Source: Pseudomonas frederiksbergensis
Lineage (GTDB): Bacteria; Pseudomonadota; Gammaproteobacteria; Pseudomonadales; Pseudomonadaceae
Direction: 5' to 3'
Length of the DNA stretch: 64,000 nucleotides
Assembly (NCBI RefSeq): GCF_003732665.1
Contig: NZ_MOBP01000012.1
Coordinates: 494,325-558,324, forward strand
Below the pieces are notes generated by a model. It was not told the origin of the DNA, made no database searches, and was given only the letters and a program-made list of their open reading frames with translations. The position numbers and the translations under genes were made by a program. Below are positions 28,182 through 36,536 of the stretch, piece by piece; position 1 is the first letter of the stretch, and every line of letters begins with the position of its first letter.

Positions 28182-28421
28182 ATGACGAAATCCGAGCTTG
28201 AACAGCATAAAGAGCAGACCCAACTGTTCTATGAGCAACAACGCGCCATACAAGCCAGGTTCAGGGAGGAACTGTTATCCAGGTCCAGCGAGCAACTGAA
28301 GTATCCCTACGGGCCCTGGCGCGAGGTTTTGTTTTATCCCCTAGCGTAGGCCATCGGCTTGATATGCATCGGCGTATTGCTTGGTTATGGGCTGGCCAAG
28401 CTTGTGCCTATGCTTCCCTGA
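28182..28421 (+). pseudogene. Small membrane protein broken by an in-frame TAG
   Basis: A well-placed AAGGAG precedes MTKSELEQHKEQTQLFYEQQ, a soluble helical segment ending ...WREVLFYPLA and then TAG at 28347. The same frame continues AIGLICIGVLLGYGLAKLVP, a clean membrane helix, to a TGA at 28421. The parent was probably a 79-residue protein with a C-terminal anchor; the TAG may derive from TGG (Trp). If read as is, the product is a 55-residue soluble peptide. Confidence 0.55.
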
Positions 28422-28793
28422 TGGCTCTGGCCGCCCAGCCGTGGCGAGTCACTGCCCTGCCCGTTGATAAAAATCTAGACTGGGCTCTCAATCTGCAAAT
28501 TGCTCTCGGCATTCTTGCAAGGAGTCAACTGGTGGGGCAAATCGTTGCCTTCGCGAGGATCCCGGACTTGGTCATTCGTACCATCATGCTGTTGTGCTCT
28601 GCTATCAGAAAATATCGCCTTGAGCCGAAAGAATTGCCGAATTGCTTGATCAAACACGATTCTCCGGCTATCCGCGCCGATGGAATCAAGCTAATAATCA
28701 CAGCCGGACGTTTACCGCTGCATTCTCGGTCGCAGCCGGAGACCTTAGTGATGTCCCGCAAAAATAATTAATCCTGCGTTAGGCAGCTATCGG
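28422..28793. other. No supported gene
   Basis: Two overlapping open frames on opposite strands lack a ribosome-binding site and any family resemblance. The region ends at the IS1182 left inverted repeat. Confidence 0.4.
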
Positions 28794-30453
28794 CCCAGAG
28801 TGTGTAAAAACGCTATCTGGCATCGTCGGCGCGGAGCGCCGACGGCTGTTCGGTGACGGAAATGCACCTGAAGCTCCATGGTCGATCAGTGTAGGCCTGG
28901 AGCCCACCAGCAAGGCTTCCCAGCTTGTTGGAGGGGCCAAAGCCGACCTTTTCAGGCCGACAGCGCCTTCATCAAGCCGTTAGCATCAAGGATTTTCATT
29001 ACTCGCTTCAAGTTATAGGCGAGCACGTTCAAGCTCATCTCGGCGCTTACCCCGTTGAGCTTTCGCGTCAAGAAGTGCGTCGCCCCCATCCATTGTTTGA
29101 GCGTCCCGAAGGGATGCTCAACCGTCCGTTTTCGGACTCGCATCATCTCTGGTGCTTTGCTCAGCCGACGCTGCATCTCCTCCAATACGTCTTCATGCTC
29201 CCAGCGTCGAACTCGTCGTTCCGTGATCGGTGTGCACTGCGATTTCAACGCGCAGCCCTGGCATTTCGAACTCCAGTAACGATGCAATTTCAGGCCTTTT
29301 TCAACGTAGGAATAGTGCCAGATCAACGCCTCTCCAGCCGGGCAAATGTATTCGTTTTTTGCCGCGTCATAGATGAAGGCATCGTTATTGAAACGCCCGT
29401 CAGCCTTGGCTCCCGAGGTCATCGGCTTGGGCACATAGGCGGTGATGCCTGCATCGTGACAGGCCAGGATTTGTTCGCTTTTGAAGTAACCTCGGTCAGC
29501 CACCACCGACAACGTATCTGACGCCATCGCCTCTCGGGCCTGCTTGGCCATCGAGCTGAGTTGGTCGCGGTCAGAGCCGACGTTGGTCACCTCGTGCGCA
29601 ACGATCAAGTGGTGCTGAGCATCGACCGCTGTCTGCACGTTGTAACCGACGATTCCCGTGCCGCGCGTCATCATGGAGCGGCTGTCTGGATCGGTCAGTG
29701 AGACCTGTTTATCCGGCGATTCATTGAGCTGGATTTCGATCGCCTGAAGCGCTTTCATTTGAGTTTTGAGCTTGGCGATTTTCTCTTCCAGCCGCACGGC
29801 ACTGGGCTCGGAAGTTGTTGGTTCTTGCCGATCGGCAGCATCGAGTGCCGTTAGGTAACGGTTGATGCTCGATTCAATTTCTTCCATTCGCCGCTTTAGC
29901 TTGGCGCTGGTGAAATTGCGGTCGCGGTTGTTGACGGCTTTGAATTTACCGCCGTCGATGGCAACCAGATGTTCGCCGAATAATCCCAGCTGCTGGCACA
30001 GAACCACGAACTGGCGGTAGACGCCTCGGATGGCCTTGCTGTTGTCCTTTCGGAAGTTGGCGATGGTCTTGAAATCCGGCATCAAACGCCCGGTCAACCA
30101 CATCAGCTCGATGTTGCGTTGAGCTTCTCGCTCCTGCCGTCGGCTCGACTGAATGCGGTTGAGATAGCCGTAGATGTAGATCTTTAGCAGGATTGCGGGG
30201 TGGTAAGCAGGACGACCAGTATCGGCTGGAATTGCACCGTCAATACCCAGATTGACCAGGTCGAGTTCGCCGACAAAGACGTCGACTACGCGCACCGGAT
30301 TAGTATCGCTGACGTAGTCGTCGAGGCTCTCGGGAAGTAAGGTGCCTTGGCCTCGATGTTCACCTTGGATAAAGCGCTTCATGGGCGATCCCTACGATGA
30401 AATCCTCAGAAATCATAGCAAGGGTGCAAGAAAGCGTTTTTAAATACTCTGGG
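28794..30453 (-). mobile_element. IS1182-family insertion sequence, apparently complete
   Basis: The ends are imperfect inverted repeats of about 28 bases: CCCAGAGTGTGTAAAAACGC at 28794 and, on the other strand from 30453, CCCAGAGTATTTAAAAACGC. One intact transposase frame lies between them. Total length is about 1.66 kb, normal for the family. I could not see an obvious target duplication in the flanks. Confidence 0.8.
28952..30382 (-). CDS. IS1182-family DDE transposase
   Basis: A 476-residue intact transposase: N-terminal YHPAILLKIYIYGYLNRIQS and DFKTIANFRK, a central DDE core (VAIDGGKFKAVNN, GYNVQTAVDA, VVADRGYFKS) and C-terminal cysteines (CQGCALKSQC) with TVEHPFGTLKQWMGATHFLT. No frameshift is seen, so it may be active. 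It is of a different subgroup from the remnant at 6.4-6.9 kb. Confidence 0.92.
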   Translation of the reverse strand: MKRFIQGEHRGQGTLLPESLDDYVSDTNPVRVVDVFVGELDLVNLGIDGAIPADTGRPAYHPAILLKIYIYGYLNRIQSSRRQEREAQRNIELMWLTGRLMPDFKTIANFRKDNSKAIRGVYRQFVVLCQQLGLFGEHLVAIDGGKFKAVNNRDRNFTSAKLKRRMEEIESSINRYLTALDAADRQEPTTSEPSAVRLEEKIAKLKTQMKALQAIEIQLNESPDKQVSLTDPDSRSMMTRGTGIVGYNVQTAVDAQHHLIVAHEVTNVGSDRDQLSSMAKQAREAMASDTLSVVADRGYFKSEQILACHDAGITAYVPKPMTSGAKADGRFNNDAFIYDAAKNEYICPAGEALIWHYSYVEKGLKLHRYWSSKCQGCALKSQCTPITERRVRRWEHEDVLEEMQRRLSKAPEMMRVRKRTVEHPFGTLKQWMGATHFLTRKLNGVSAEMSLNVLAYNLKRVMKILDANGLMKALSA

Positions 30454-30558
30454 TCAGAAGCAGGCATTTGATAGCCAGTCACCCCGCATCCATCTCAGCA
30501 TGGTTGCGTTGGTCGCAAGTTGGCTGAGACGGCTTCTACAGGAGTTACCTGATGAGAC

Positions 30559-31812
30559 TCAATCGCCCGCCGACTCCGCTGCCGCGACCGCCATGGCATC
30601 AACTAGCTGCGCAGATGCTCTAGAGATGGGAACATAGCCGCGCATCAGGATTTGTGCACTCCGTCTATACGCAGCTGCCCGAACATCAATAGTGTCGCCA
30701 TCAGTCCTTACACTGACGGTGGTATCCAATTTGCCAGCTGGGTTCTCAATACTCACTTCGATATCCGAATACGAACCCACTGGGCTGCTCACACCAACAG
30801 CCACTTCATGCGCGGTCGTCCCCGGAAGCAAGCAAGCGGCAGCAAGACAGCAGCCGCCAGAAACAGCCATCGAAGCGTGGCCTGTCTGAGGCGTGAAATA
30901 CCGCACCGCAATATGGCCACCGTGGCGCGGGGCGCCCACGATGCACACTTTGGGAATGGTTTCGCTACGTTCCATCTCCGAAACGCTCATCAGCTCGCCA
31001 TCCCGGCCACGAAGCTGCATCTTGAGACCAGCCTCAATCCAGACTTGCCGTAGCCTGGCCATAAACACGGTGTCGGCCTCAAGTTCTGAAATCGCCTCAT
31101 GACCCGTTTTGCCAAAGCTGGCCGCATTAGCGATCACCATAGGCACAGCTACATCCACACACGAGACCTTGTGCCCGGCGACACTGTCAATGACTTGGCC
31201 TGTTGGCAAAAGAGTGCCGGTCTTGTTGCCTACCGGAGATTGAAGAAACAAATCAACGCGGGGAAACGCGCCTGGAACACCTGGAATCTCGGCGTTCTCA
31301 AATCGGCCTAGGGCATCGCGCGACATCCGCGCAACAGTGATGACGCCTGTGTTGGTGTTCTTTATTTCGGCCTCAAAGCCTCCAGTTGCAGGCGCCTCTA
31401 TCAGCCCAGTGTCAACAGCCCATAGCAGCAGAGCAGAAGACATATTGCCGCAATTCACGCTCCAGTCTATATCGCTATGATCACTGGCCAACTGGGCGAG
31501 CGTACTGACGATCTGGCGTCCCGTCGGAGTGTGCTCAACCCGTGCCAAAAACACTTTGTTACTGGTGGCTGGCCCCCTTCCGAGCCCGGTTATCTGACGA
31601 TTCCCGGACTGATGTCCTGCAAGAGGGACTCCCATGAGGTGGCGCAACAGCTCTGCTCGCAACAATTCGTCACGTGGCAACAAAGGCTCCCAAATCACTA
31701 CACCTGTCGAAGTGCCACCTCTCATGTAATGCACTGGTAGTTCCATCACACCCGAGTGAATGCGACTGCGAAACCCATCTCGGTCGACTAGTAGCATTGG
31801 GGATTTTAACAT
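30559..31812 (-). CDS. PrpF-family protein (4-oxalomesaconate tautomerase / aconitate isomerase type)
   Basis: A 417-residue diaminopimelate-epimerase-like fold protein with MRGGTSTGVVI near the N-terminus, LGRGPATSNKVFL, VNCGNMSSALLLWAVDTGLI and TPQTGHASMAVSGG. The GG(T)S and CGN motifs are typical of PrpF/GalD, which shift a C=C bond in tricarboxylates such as 4-oxalomesaconate or methylaconitate. The ATG at 31812 has GGAGGT just upstream; a 16-codon longer frame runs into the IS66 scrap. It is an isolated passenger between IS1182 and IS66, with no gallate or propionate pathway genes nearby. Confidence 0.85.
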   Translation of the reverse strand: MLKSPMLLVDRDGFRSRIHSGVMELPVHYMRGGTSTGVVIWEPLLPRDELLRAELLRHLMGVPLAGHQSGNRQITGLGRGPATSNKVFLARVEHTPTGRQIVSTLAQLASDHSDIDWSVNCGNMSSALLLWAVDTGLIEAPATGGFEAEIKNTNTGVITVARMSRDALGRFENAEIPGVPGAFPRVDLFLQSPVGNKTGTLLPTGQVIDSVAGHKVSCVDVAVPMVIANAASFGKTGHEAISELEADTVFMARLRQVWIEAGLKMQLRGRDGELMSVSEMERSETIPKVCIVGAPRHGGHIAVRYFTPQTGHASMAVSGGCCLAAACLLPGTTAHEVAVGVSSPVGSYSDIEVSIENPAGKLDTTVSVRTDGDTIDVRAAAYRRSAQILMRGYVPISRASAQLVDAMAVAAAESAGD

Positions 31813-31844
31813 CGGTACCTCCATAACAATGACGGCCTGCGTGA

Positions 31845-32765
31845 TTAAACCGGTTGCCACTTATGCGGCAGCAACTGATCGATTTCACTCGCCCGCTGCG
31901 TCGGCAGGCGCGTGAGAATGTCTTTCAAATAAGCATATGGATCATGCCCGTTGAGCCGCGCCGACTGGATCAAACTCATGATCGCCGCCGCCCGTTTTCC
32001 GCTGCGTAGAGCCCCTGAGAAGAGCCAGTTCTTGCTTCCAAGCGCCCATGGTCGGATGTGGTTCTCGCACCAGTTATTATCAATGGGTATGAGCCCATCA
32101 TCGAGCTAGCGCGATAGCGCTGCCCAGCGTTTCAGGCTGTAATCTAGCGCTCTGCTGATAGCCGAACCTTTGGGCACGAGATCGCGCTGGGCGATCATCA
32201 AGGCATGCAGCCTATCCACCACCGGCATGGCTTTTTCTTGCCGTATTCGGTGCCGTAAGTCCGGCTCCAGATCGCGGACTTCGTCGATTTCTTAAAGCAG
32301 TTGGATGTAGCGCAAGGACTCTTCGGCCAGCGTACTCTTGTTGGTGGCATGCAGTTCGAGGAATTTGCGCCGCGCATGAGCCATGCAACCGATCTCGGTC
32401 ACGCCGAGTTCAAAGCTGGCCTTATAGCCGCCAAAATCATCGCAGACCAGCTTGCCCTTCCAGTCTTGCAGGAAGTTGCGAGCATGCTCACCGGCACGAC
32501 TGGGACTGAAGTCATAAACGACAGCCGCTGTTTCGCAGAACTAGCTGGTGGCGTAGGCCCAGACATAAGAGCGGTGGGTTTCTTCGTGCCCGGAGCGAGC
32601 ATCTGCACCGATGTTTCATCCGCGTGGACGCCAGCGGCTGCAACTGCACGCGAGTCACGCCAACCAATTGAGCCAAAGTGGAACGAGGGATCGCCAAAAC
32701 GCCCATACTCACTGGTAAGTGCCGCGACCACATCATCACGCAATGGCTGGTGTGGCCGGGCGTCA
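31845..32765 (-). pseudogene. IS66 TnpC 3' half, degenerate
   Basis: The minus strand gives LLPHKWQPV-stop, then the NGHDPYAYLK, SLIQSA, RSKNWLFSGA-like and MLAPGTKK segments of TnpC, in several frames with stops and a deleted base near 32540. Upstream homology (LAIPRSTLAQLVG, VMMWSRHLPVS) fades by about 32765. There is no tnpA or tnpB. It ends a few bases before the PrpF gene. Confidence 0.8.
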
Positions 32766-33301
32766 TAGAGCCGCTGCAGCTTATCTCCCGCAGCATCTAC
32801 TTTCGCAAAGAAAAAGCCCCAATAGTCACTACTGGCGTCGAGCCACATCTCCATTGCAGCTTCAGGTGACTCTGGATGTTGCATGACCGGCTTCATTGCA
32901 GCCTTAAACTCGTCCACATCCTCTGCGATCCAGTCAGAATAATTTCAAAGTTGAGTGCAGACATCCATCAAATAGCTTGCATCGTAGGCTCGCAGTATTT
33001 CCCTCGCGACGTAGCTCGTGACCCGAGCCAACACTAAGGCAGTCAGAATGCTGGCCTGCACCGAGCTTGAAATTTCTCGACCTTGCTGAGCCATGGCCTT
33101 AAAAGAGTCGTCGAAGTTTTTTACCAGGGCGGCTAGGGCCGGCACAGCCGATCCGCGCGTCCAGTTGATTGCGTTGTCGAGGTTGTGTTCAAGAGCCGCA
33201 TGGTCACTGACGGAGTTTCTACCTGGGTAATGGAACTGCGTCTGCGAGCTTTCACAAATCTGATAAAGCCAGTAAATTTGCGAAGGTGGTTTTTGATTTG
33301 C
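32766..33301 (-). pseudogene. Unknown protein gene, interrupted by a stop and cut by IS66
   Basis: One minus-strand frame reads QIYWLYQICESSQTQFHYPG, then ALEHNLDNAINWTRG, LAALVKNFDDSFKAMAQQGR, ILRAYDASYLMDVCTQL, a TGA, then NYSDWIAEDVDEFKAAMKPV and MEMWLDASSDYWGFFFAKVD. It then merges into IS66 sequence. It looks like a real helical protein; I do not recognise the family. No start codon is visible at its 5' end. It is broken at both the stop and the IS66 junction. Confidence 0.5.
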
Positions 33302-33414
33302 TTAACTTGACGGCGTAATGACTGGCCAACCCGTTTGAAAAATGTCTTTTTGTAGGAATGTACAGCGACTGTAGGTAAACCCTAAGTCTCCTTCTGATCG
33401 CTTTCTGTCTCTCG

Positions 33415-34128
33415 TTACAGGTAGAAAGCGGCCAGAAGGGACTGTCGAAAACTGCGAAAATTGATCTTTCCCCGTTTTGTTTGATATGTGCTCAATAAAG
33501 GATTGGCTAAGATTGCCTTATTGCAACGCTCCTCATAGGCAAAACTCAAACTAGGAGCATTTCGTCCCGGAGCCTCGAAAGTTCCCCAATCCTCATACGG
33601 AGGCTGAAGCACAGTACGTAATTGCTCAATCGTAATGTTCTGATCAACTTTTCGCCGCACCTCACTCCTGCAGTGGGTAAGAAACTCTCGCATCTTCTCA
33701 GGATATTCTCGGTTGAGGGGCACATGCCATGGCAACCGACTGTCCGTGCCATCGAAAATGCAGAACATACTCAGCTGTTTCTTTTGGCGTCTCACGAAGA
33801 GTCGTCGGACGTGTGCACAAAAAATATCAAGGTAGTCTTCTAGTCTCGCCCTCCCTACATAGGCGTGCTGCTGAAGAGTGCTGGTCGTGAGTGAGAAGGT
33901 TACAAATCGCGCTTGGCCATCATGGTCAACAACACCTATCCCGTAATGTCCCTCCATTTCGATTTTGCTCCATCCCGGCGAAGTGAAACTGTTGCAATTG
34001 CTGTAAGGAAAGACACCGTCATCGTCGTCATCAGAGCGGTCGCTACTGCTGCCCCTGGAACTGTAGTAGGTATCGTTGTTCGGATTCAACTGGTTGGAGC
34101 GGTTATCCCGGTCACTATTGCTCGACAT
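33415..34128 (-). CDS. Hypothetical protein with Ser/Asp-rich N-terminus
   Basis: 237 residues from the ATG at 34128, chosen for the GGGAG upstream. The first 50 residues are low-complexity (SSNSDRDN, SSRGSSSDRSDDDDD). The rest is a compact basic/aromatic domain (GHYGIGVVDHDGQARFVTFS, RARLEDYLDIFCAHVRRLFV, RQKKQLSMFCIFDGTDSRLP). I do not recognise a family. A 40-residue basic protein is encoded 199 bp upstream on the same strand, and a split gene runs divergently from 34579. Confidence 0.6.
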   Translation of the reverse strand: MSSNSDRDNRSNQLNPNNDTYYSSRGSSSDRSDDDDDGVFPYSNCNSFTSPGWSKIEMEGHYGIGVVDHDGQARFVTFSLTTSTLQQHAYVGRARLEDYLDIFCAHVRRLFVRRQKKQLSMFCIFDGTDSRLPWHVPLNREYPEKMREFLTHCRSEVRRKVDQNITIEQLRTVLQPPYEDWGTFEAPGRNAPSLSFAYEERCNKAILANPLLSTYQTKRGKINFRSFRQSLLAAFYL

Positions 34129-34327
34129 TTTTTTCTCCCATTTCTTGGTACTAGCCTGTTGTACACACCGACTTGATTGATCTACAAACCGGCCTATCGA
34201 CGACTTTAAAGTTAATATGTAAAAACCAAGGCGATTCACTCACTGATAGGCCTCGCTCAGAGATTCGTACTCCCTGAACAAACTCTAAACCAGACAACAC
34301 CGGCGCAGCCCTTAATATCACTCTCGA

Positions 34328-34450
34328 CTACTTAGTCTTCGGTACGTCGTTATCACGTTTATTACCCGACCTCTTACCGGGTTTCTTGCTGGGCCAGCCA
34401 GGCTTATTGGGAGGACTGGGAGCCGGCGTAGGAGAAGTCTTCTTGGACAT
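34328..34450 (-). CDS. 40-residue basic, Pro-rich protein
   Basis: The frame encodes MSKKTSPTPAPSPPNKPGWP, then SKKPGKRSGNKRDNDVPKTK. It is lysine/proline rich and resembles small unannotated pseudomonad proteins of the KPGWPSK type. Role unknown; possibly nucleic-acid binding judging from composition only. It may be co-transcribed with the 237-residue protein. Confidence 0.45.
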   Translation of the reverse strand: MSKKTSPTPAPSPPNKPGWPSKKPGKRSGNKRDNDVPKTK

Positions 34451-34578
34451 GATGAGGTACCTTGTCAGATGATGGTGTGTATCGCGCACATCGGCTGATG
34501 GTGCGAGTGGTGATCCTCGCCTGATCCAAGTCCGCGCCTGTACCGTCGACCGGAAAACCTTTAGGACGTGACCTTCAA

Positions 34579-35600
34579 ATGGATGAATCCACCTTTCGGA
34601 GTCTAGTTCAGGAGGTCAGCCAGGCTATCGCCCCTTTTCCTGACCAACCTGTTCACCTATACCGACCTATCAAATCTTTCAGCCGCTGGTTTCCGTACCG
34701 TGCTCCTGGTACCACTCTGATCGGAATGGACATCGTTGCGCAGGCGGTAATGGATTTCGGCATAGAAAAGTCCATCCGAAAGGCGTTGGGTGTGAGCGCC
34801 AAGAACTTTGAGAACGTCCGCCGCAGCAATTACTCCAGTTCCCCTACGACTCTGGCAAGTATCCAGCGAAATATGGGACTGTTCCAACTGATAGTGCCAG
34901 TGACCCCACTCGGAGAACCGCAAGGCTCCCTAGCACCGGAGGTACGATTCGGATTGAAGATACTGGAGGGCTTACTAGGTGGTGCGACCCACATCTCCAA
35001 GATGACTCATCCAAGAAGCTGCCCTGCTGCGGTCACGAGTGCTGCATCACGGCACACGAGTGGGCCGCTCGCGCCCGCTTGGGACTCGACGAACCGACCG
35101 CTCGATTGGTAGATCGCCTGCTCAACTTGCTAGTGTCGCTTAGCAAGATCCTCACAGTCTGCGGTGCTGATACAAACCTGCTCCGTGAACCGCTGCAATT
35201 CAATCACCCACTGCGGTATTGGATGGAGTGCCTCAAGACCAGCTACAACGTTAATACCTGGGAACACCTAGCTGTGCAGATTCAGCAGAAGCTGGCAGTA
35301 CGAACTCTAAGGCCAAAAGGCATTTCCGCAGGCAGGCTGCGCAAGTGGGCCTCCAGAGAAATACCTCCGAGGAACATCGTCTACGCCATCATCCAACATA
35401 GAAAGGACAAGATCAGCCTTGGGCTCGCCTATCACGTGGCGCGCCTGCATACCCTGACACTGGAGCTCATCAGTGCAGCAAGCGAGTTAGATGAGATCGA
35501 CCGATGCACACTGCGCGATGCCTTAGCAGCCCGCTATGACCATCTAATCATAACTGAGAATTCGATCATTCCGGCTACTGCCCACAAATCGCCGATCTAG
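34579..35600 (+). pseudogene. Unknown protein, two overlapping frames (frameshifted gene)
   Basis: The first frame (34579-35112) reads MDESTFRSLVQEVSQAIAPF ... FGIEKSIRKALGVSAKNFEN and loses protein-like character after about residue 130 (Ser/Arg/Thr-rich). The second frame is open and protein-like from about 34960 (DDSSKKLPCCGHECCITAHE, then LGLDEPTARLVDRLLNLLVS) to 35600 (IIQHRKDKISLGLAYHVARL). A single indel near 34960 would fuse both into one protein of about 340 residues with a CCxHxCC cluster in the middle. Family not recognised. Confidence 0.5.
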
Positions 35601-35887
35601 ACGTCCGTTCTAGCCGTTTTCTCACTTAAACAGCAGGAAGCTTCAGGCCCAGAGGAAGTCAGTCAACCTTGATCAAAGTTCTTCAATAGCGGTGAAGGCT
35701 ATCGTTATGTAGCTGCTAAGCGGCCACGCAGGCATTTTAAGGCGTGTCTTTTCACCTCCAATTACTGAGAGGTTAGCGCGAAGTGTTCTAAATATCGGTG
35801 GAAAAGCTGCCTAACTGCGGCGAACTGCGCATATAGTGGCTATGTGCTATTTGCGAAATACTTTCGCAAGCTACGGAGCCTTTCGTC
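35601..35887. other. Intergenic, nothing recognised
   Basis: No gene, repeat or terminator is evident. It should hold the promoter for the lipoprotein gene at 35888. Confidence 0.35.
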
Positions 35888-36136
35888 ATGAAAACCCTCT
35901 TACTCGCCCTATTCGTCACCCTTCCGCTCGTCGGCTGTGCAAATGATCCCGCTACCATGGCGCAATGGGCGCAGTTCGCCAACGGCATGGCCGGTGTGGC
36001 GAGTCAGCAACAGACTAACCAAGAGGCGGCGTTTTACTACCGGCAAGATCAGCTCGCCCGTGCGCAACAAGCGCAACAGCTACAGCAAATTAGCGATAAA
36101 ATGCCCCCAAGCCCTAACTCCGCTGGTTGGTGGTAG
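35888..36136 (+). CDS. Small lipoprotein
   Basis: An 82-residue protein with a lipoprotein signal peptide: MKTLLLALFVTLPLVGC, lipobox LVGC with Cys17, then AND. The Asp at +3 weakens a simple outer-membrane prediction. The mature part is Gln/Ala-rich and helical (QLARAQQAQQLQQISDKMPP). GGAG lies 8 bases before the ATG. The next small membrane-protein gene starts 2 bp after its stop, so the two form an operon. Confidence 0.7.
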   Translation: MKTLLLALFVTLPLVGCANDPATMAQWAQFANGMAGVASQQQTNQEAAFYYRQDQLARAQQAQQLQQISDKMPPSPNSAGWW

Positions 36137-36138
36137 TC

Positions 36139-36360
36139 ATGTCGTGCCCACTCTTTATCCCCGGTGAACTTGAACAAATTCACACCCAAGTTGCCCAGTT
36201 GAGGGCCGAGACGATGCGCCTCAGTGATCAAACCAGCAAGGCTACCGGCGAATCTCCCTTCGTACCGCTTGTACATTTCTGGCAGACGATGGCTTTGGCC
36301 TTCTGCTTGGTGTTCACGGTGGGGACGATCACCACTGTTGCGATAAAATATTTTCTCTAG
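36139..36360 (+). CDS. Small membrane protein
   Basis: A 73-residue protein starting MSCPLFIPGELEQIHTQVAQ, with an N-terminal helix (coiled-coil-like) and one C-terminal membrane segment (MALAFCLVFTVGTITTVAIK). It immediately follows the lipoprotein gene and probably acts with it at the envelope. Function unknown. Confidence 0.6.
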   Translation: MSCPLFIPGELEQIHTQVAQLRAETMRLSDQTSKATGESPFVPLVHFWQTMALAFCLVFTVGTITTVAIKYFL

Positions 36361-36462
36361 CGCCGTACGGTGAAGTGCAGACCATGCCACCTCGTTTTTG
36401 GGAAAGACTTGGATCATATCCGAGGCAATGCCTGAGTCCATATCACCTCATTCACATCAAGC

Positions 36463-36532
36463 AAAAAGAGCCACGAAGGGTCCTTTTGTACTCAAACTAA
36501 AATCACTTGGTCAGCCAGGGCTCAACGGTCGC
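36463..36532 (-). repeat. mvaT 3'-end repeat R1 (tail plus decayed terminator)
   Basis: On the minus strand 36532-36503 encodes ATVEPWLTK and TGA, close to the last residues of MvaT (ATVESWLSK). It is followed by GTACAAAAGGACCC..., a decayed copy of the mvaT terminator region. Only 4 bases separate it from the GntP stop codon. Confidence 0.75.
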
Positions 36533-36536
36533 AGAC

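Noticed and set aside
28082..28201. 39-codon frame overlapping the RHH stop
   Set aside because: The better ribosome-binding site belongs to the frame starting at 28182 inside it; no protein character seen.
27861..28421. Toxin-antitoxin pair (RHH antitoxin plus toxin)
   Set aside because: The following frame resembles a helical membrane-anchored protein with a stop, not a ParE/RelE-like toxin.
28364..28771. 135-codon plus-strand frame
   Set aside because: It runs out of phase through the membrane-tail of the broken small gene, has no ribosome-binding site and reads as random composition.
36463..36532. Simple shared terminator sequence
   Set aside because: Besides the hairpin it encodes the MvaT C-terminal residues, so it is a gene fragment and not just a common terminator.
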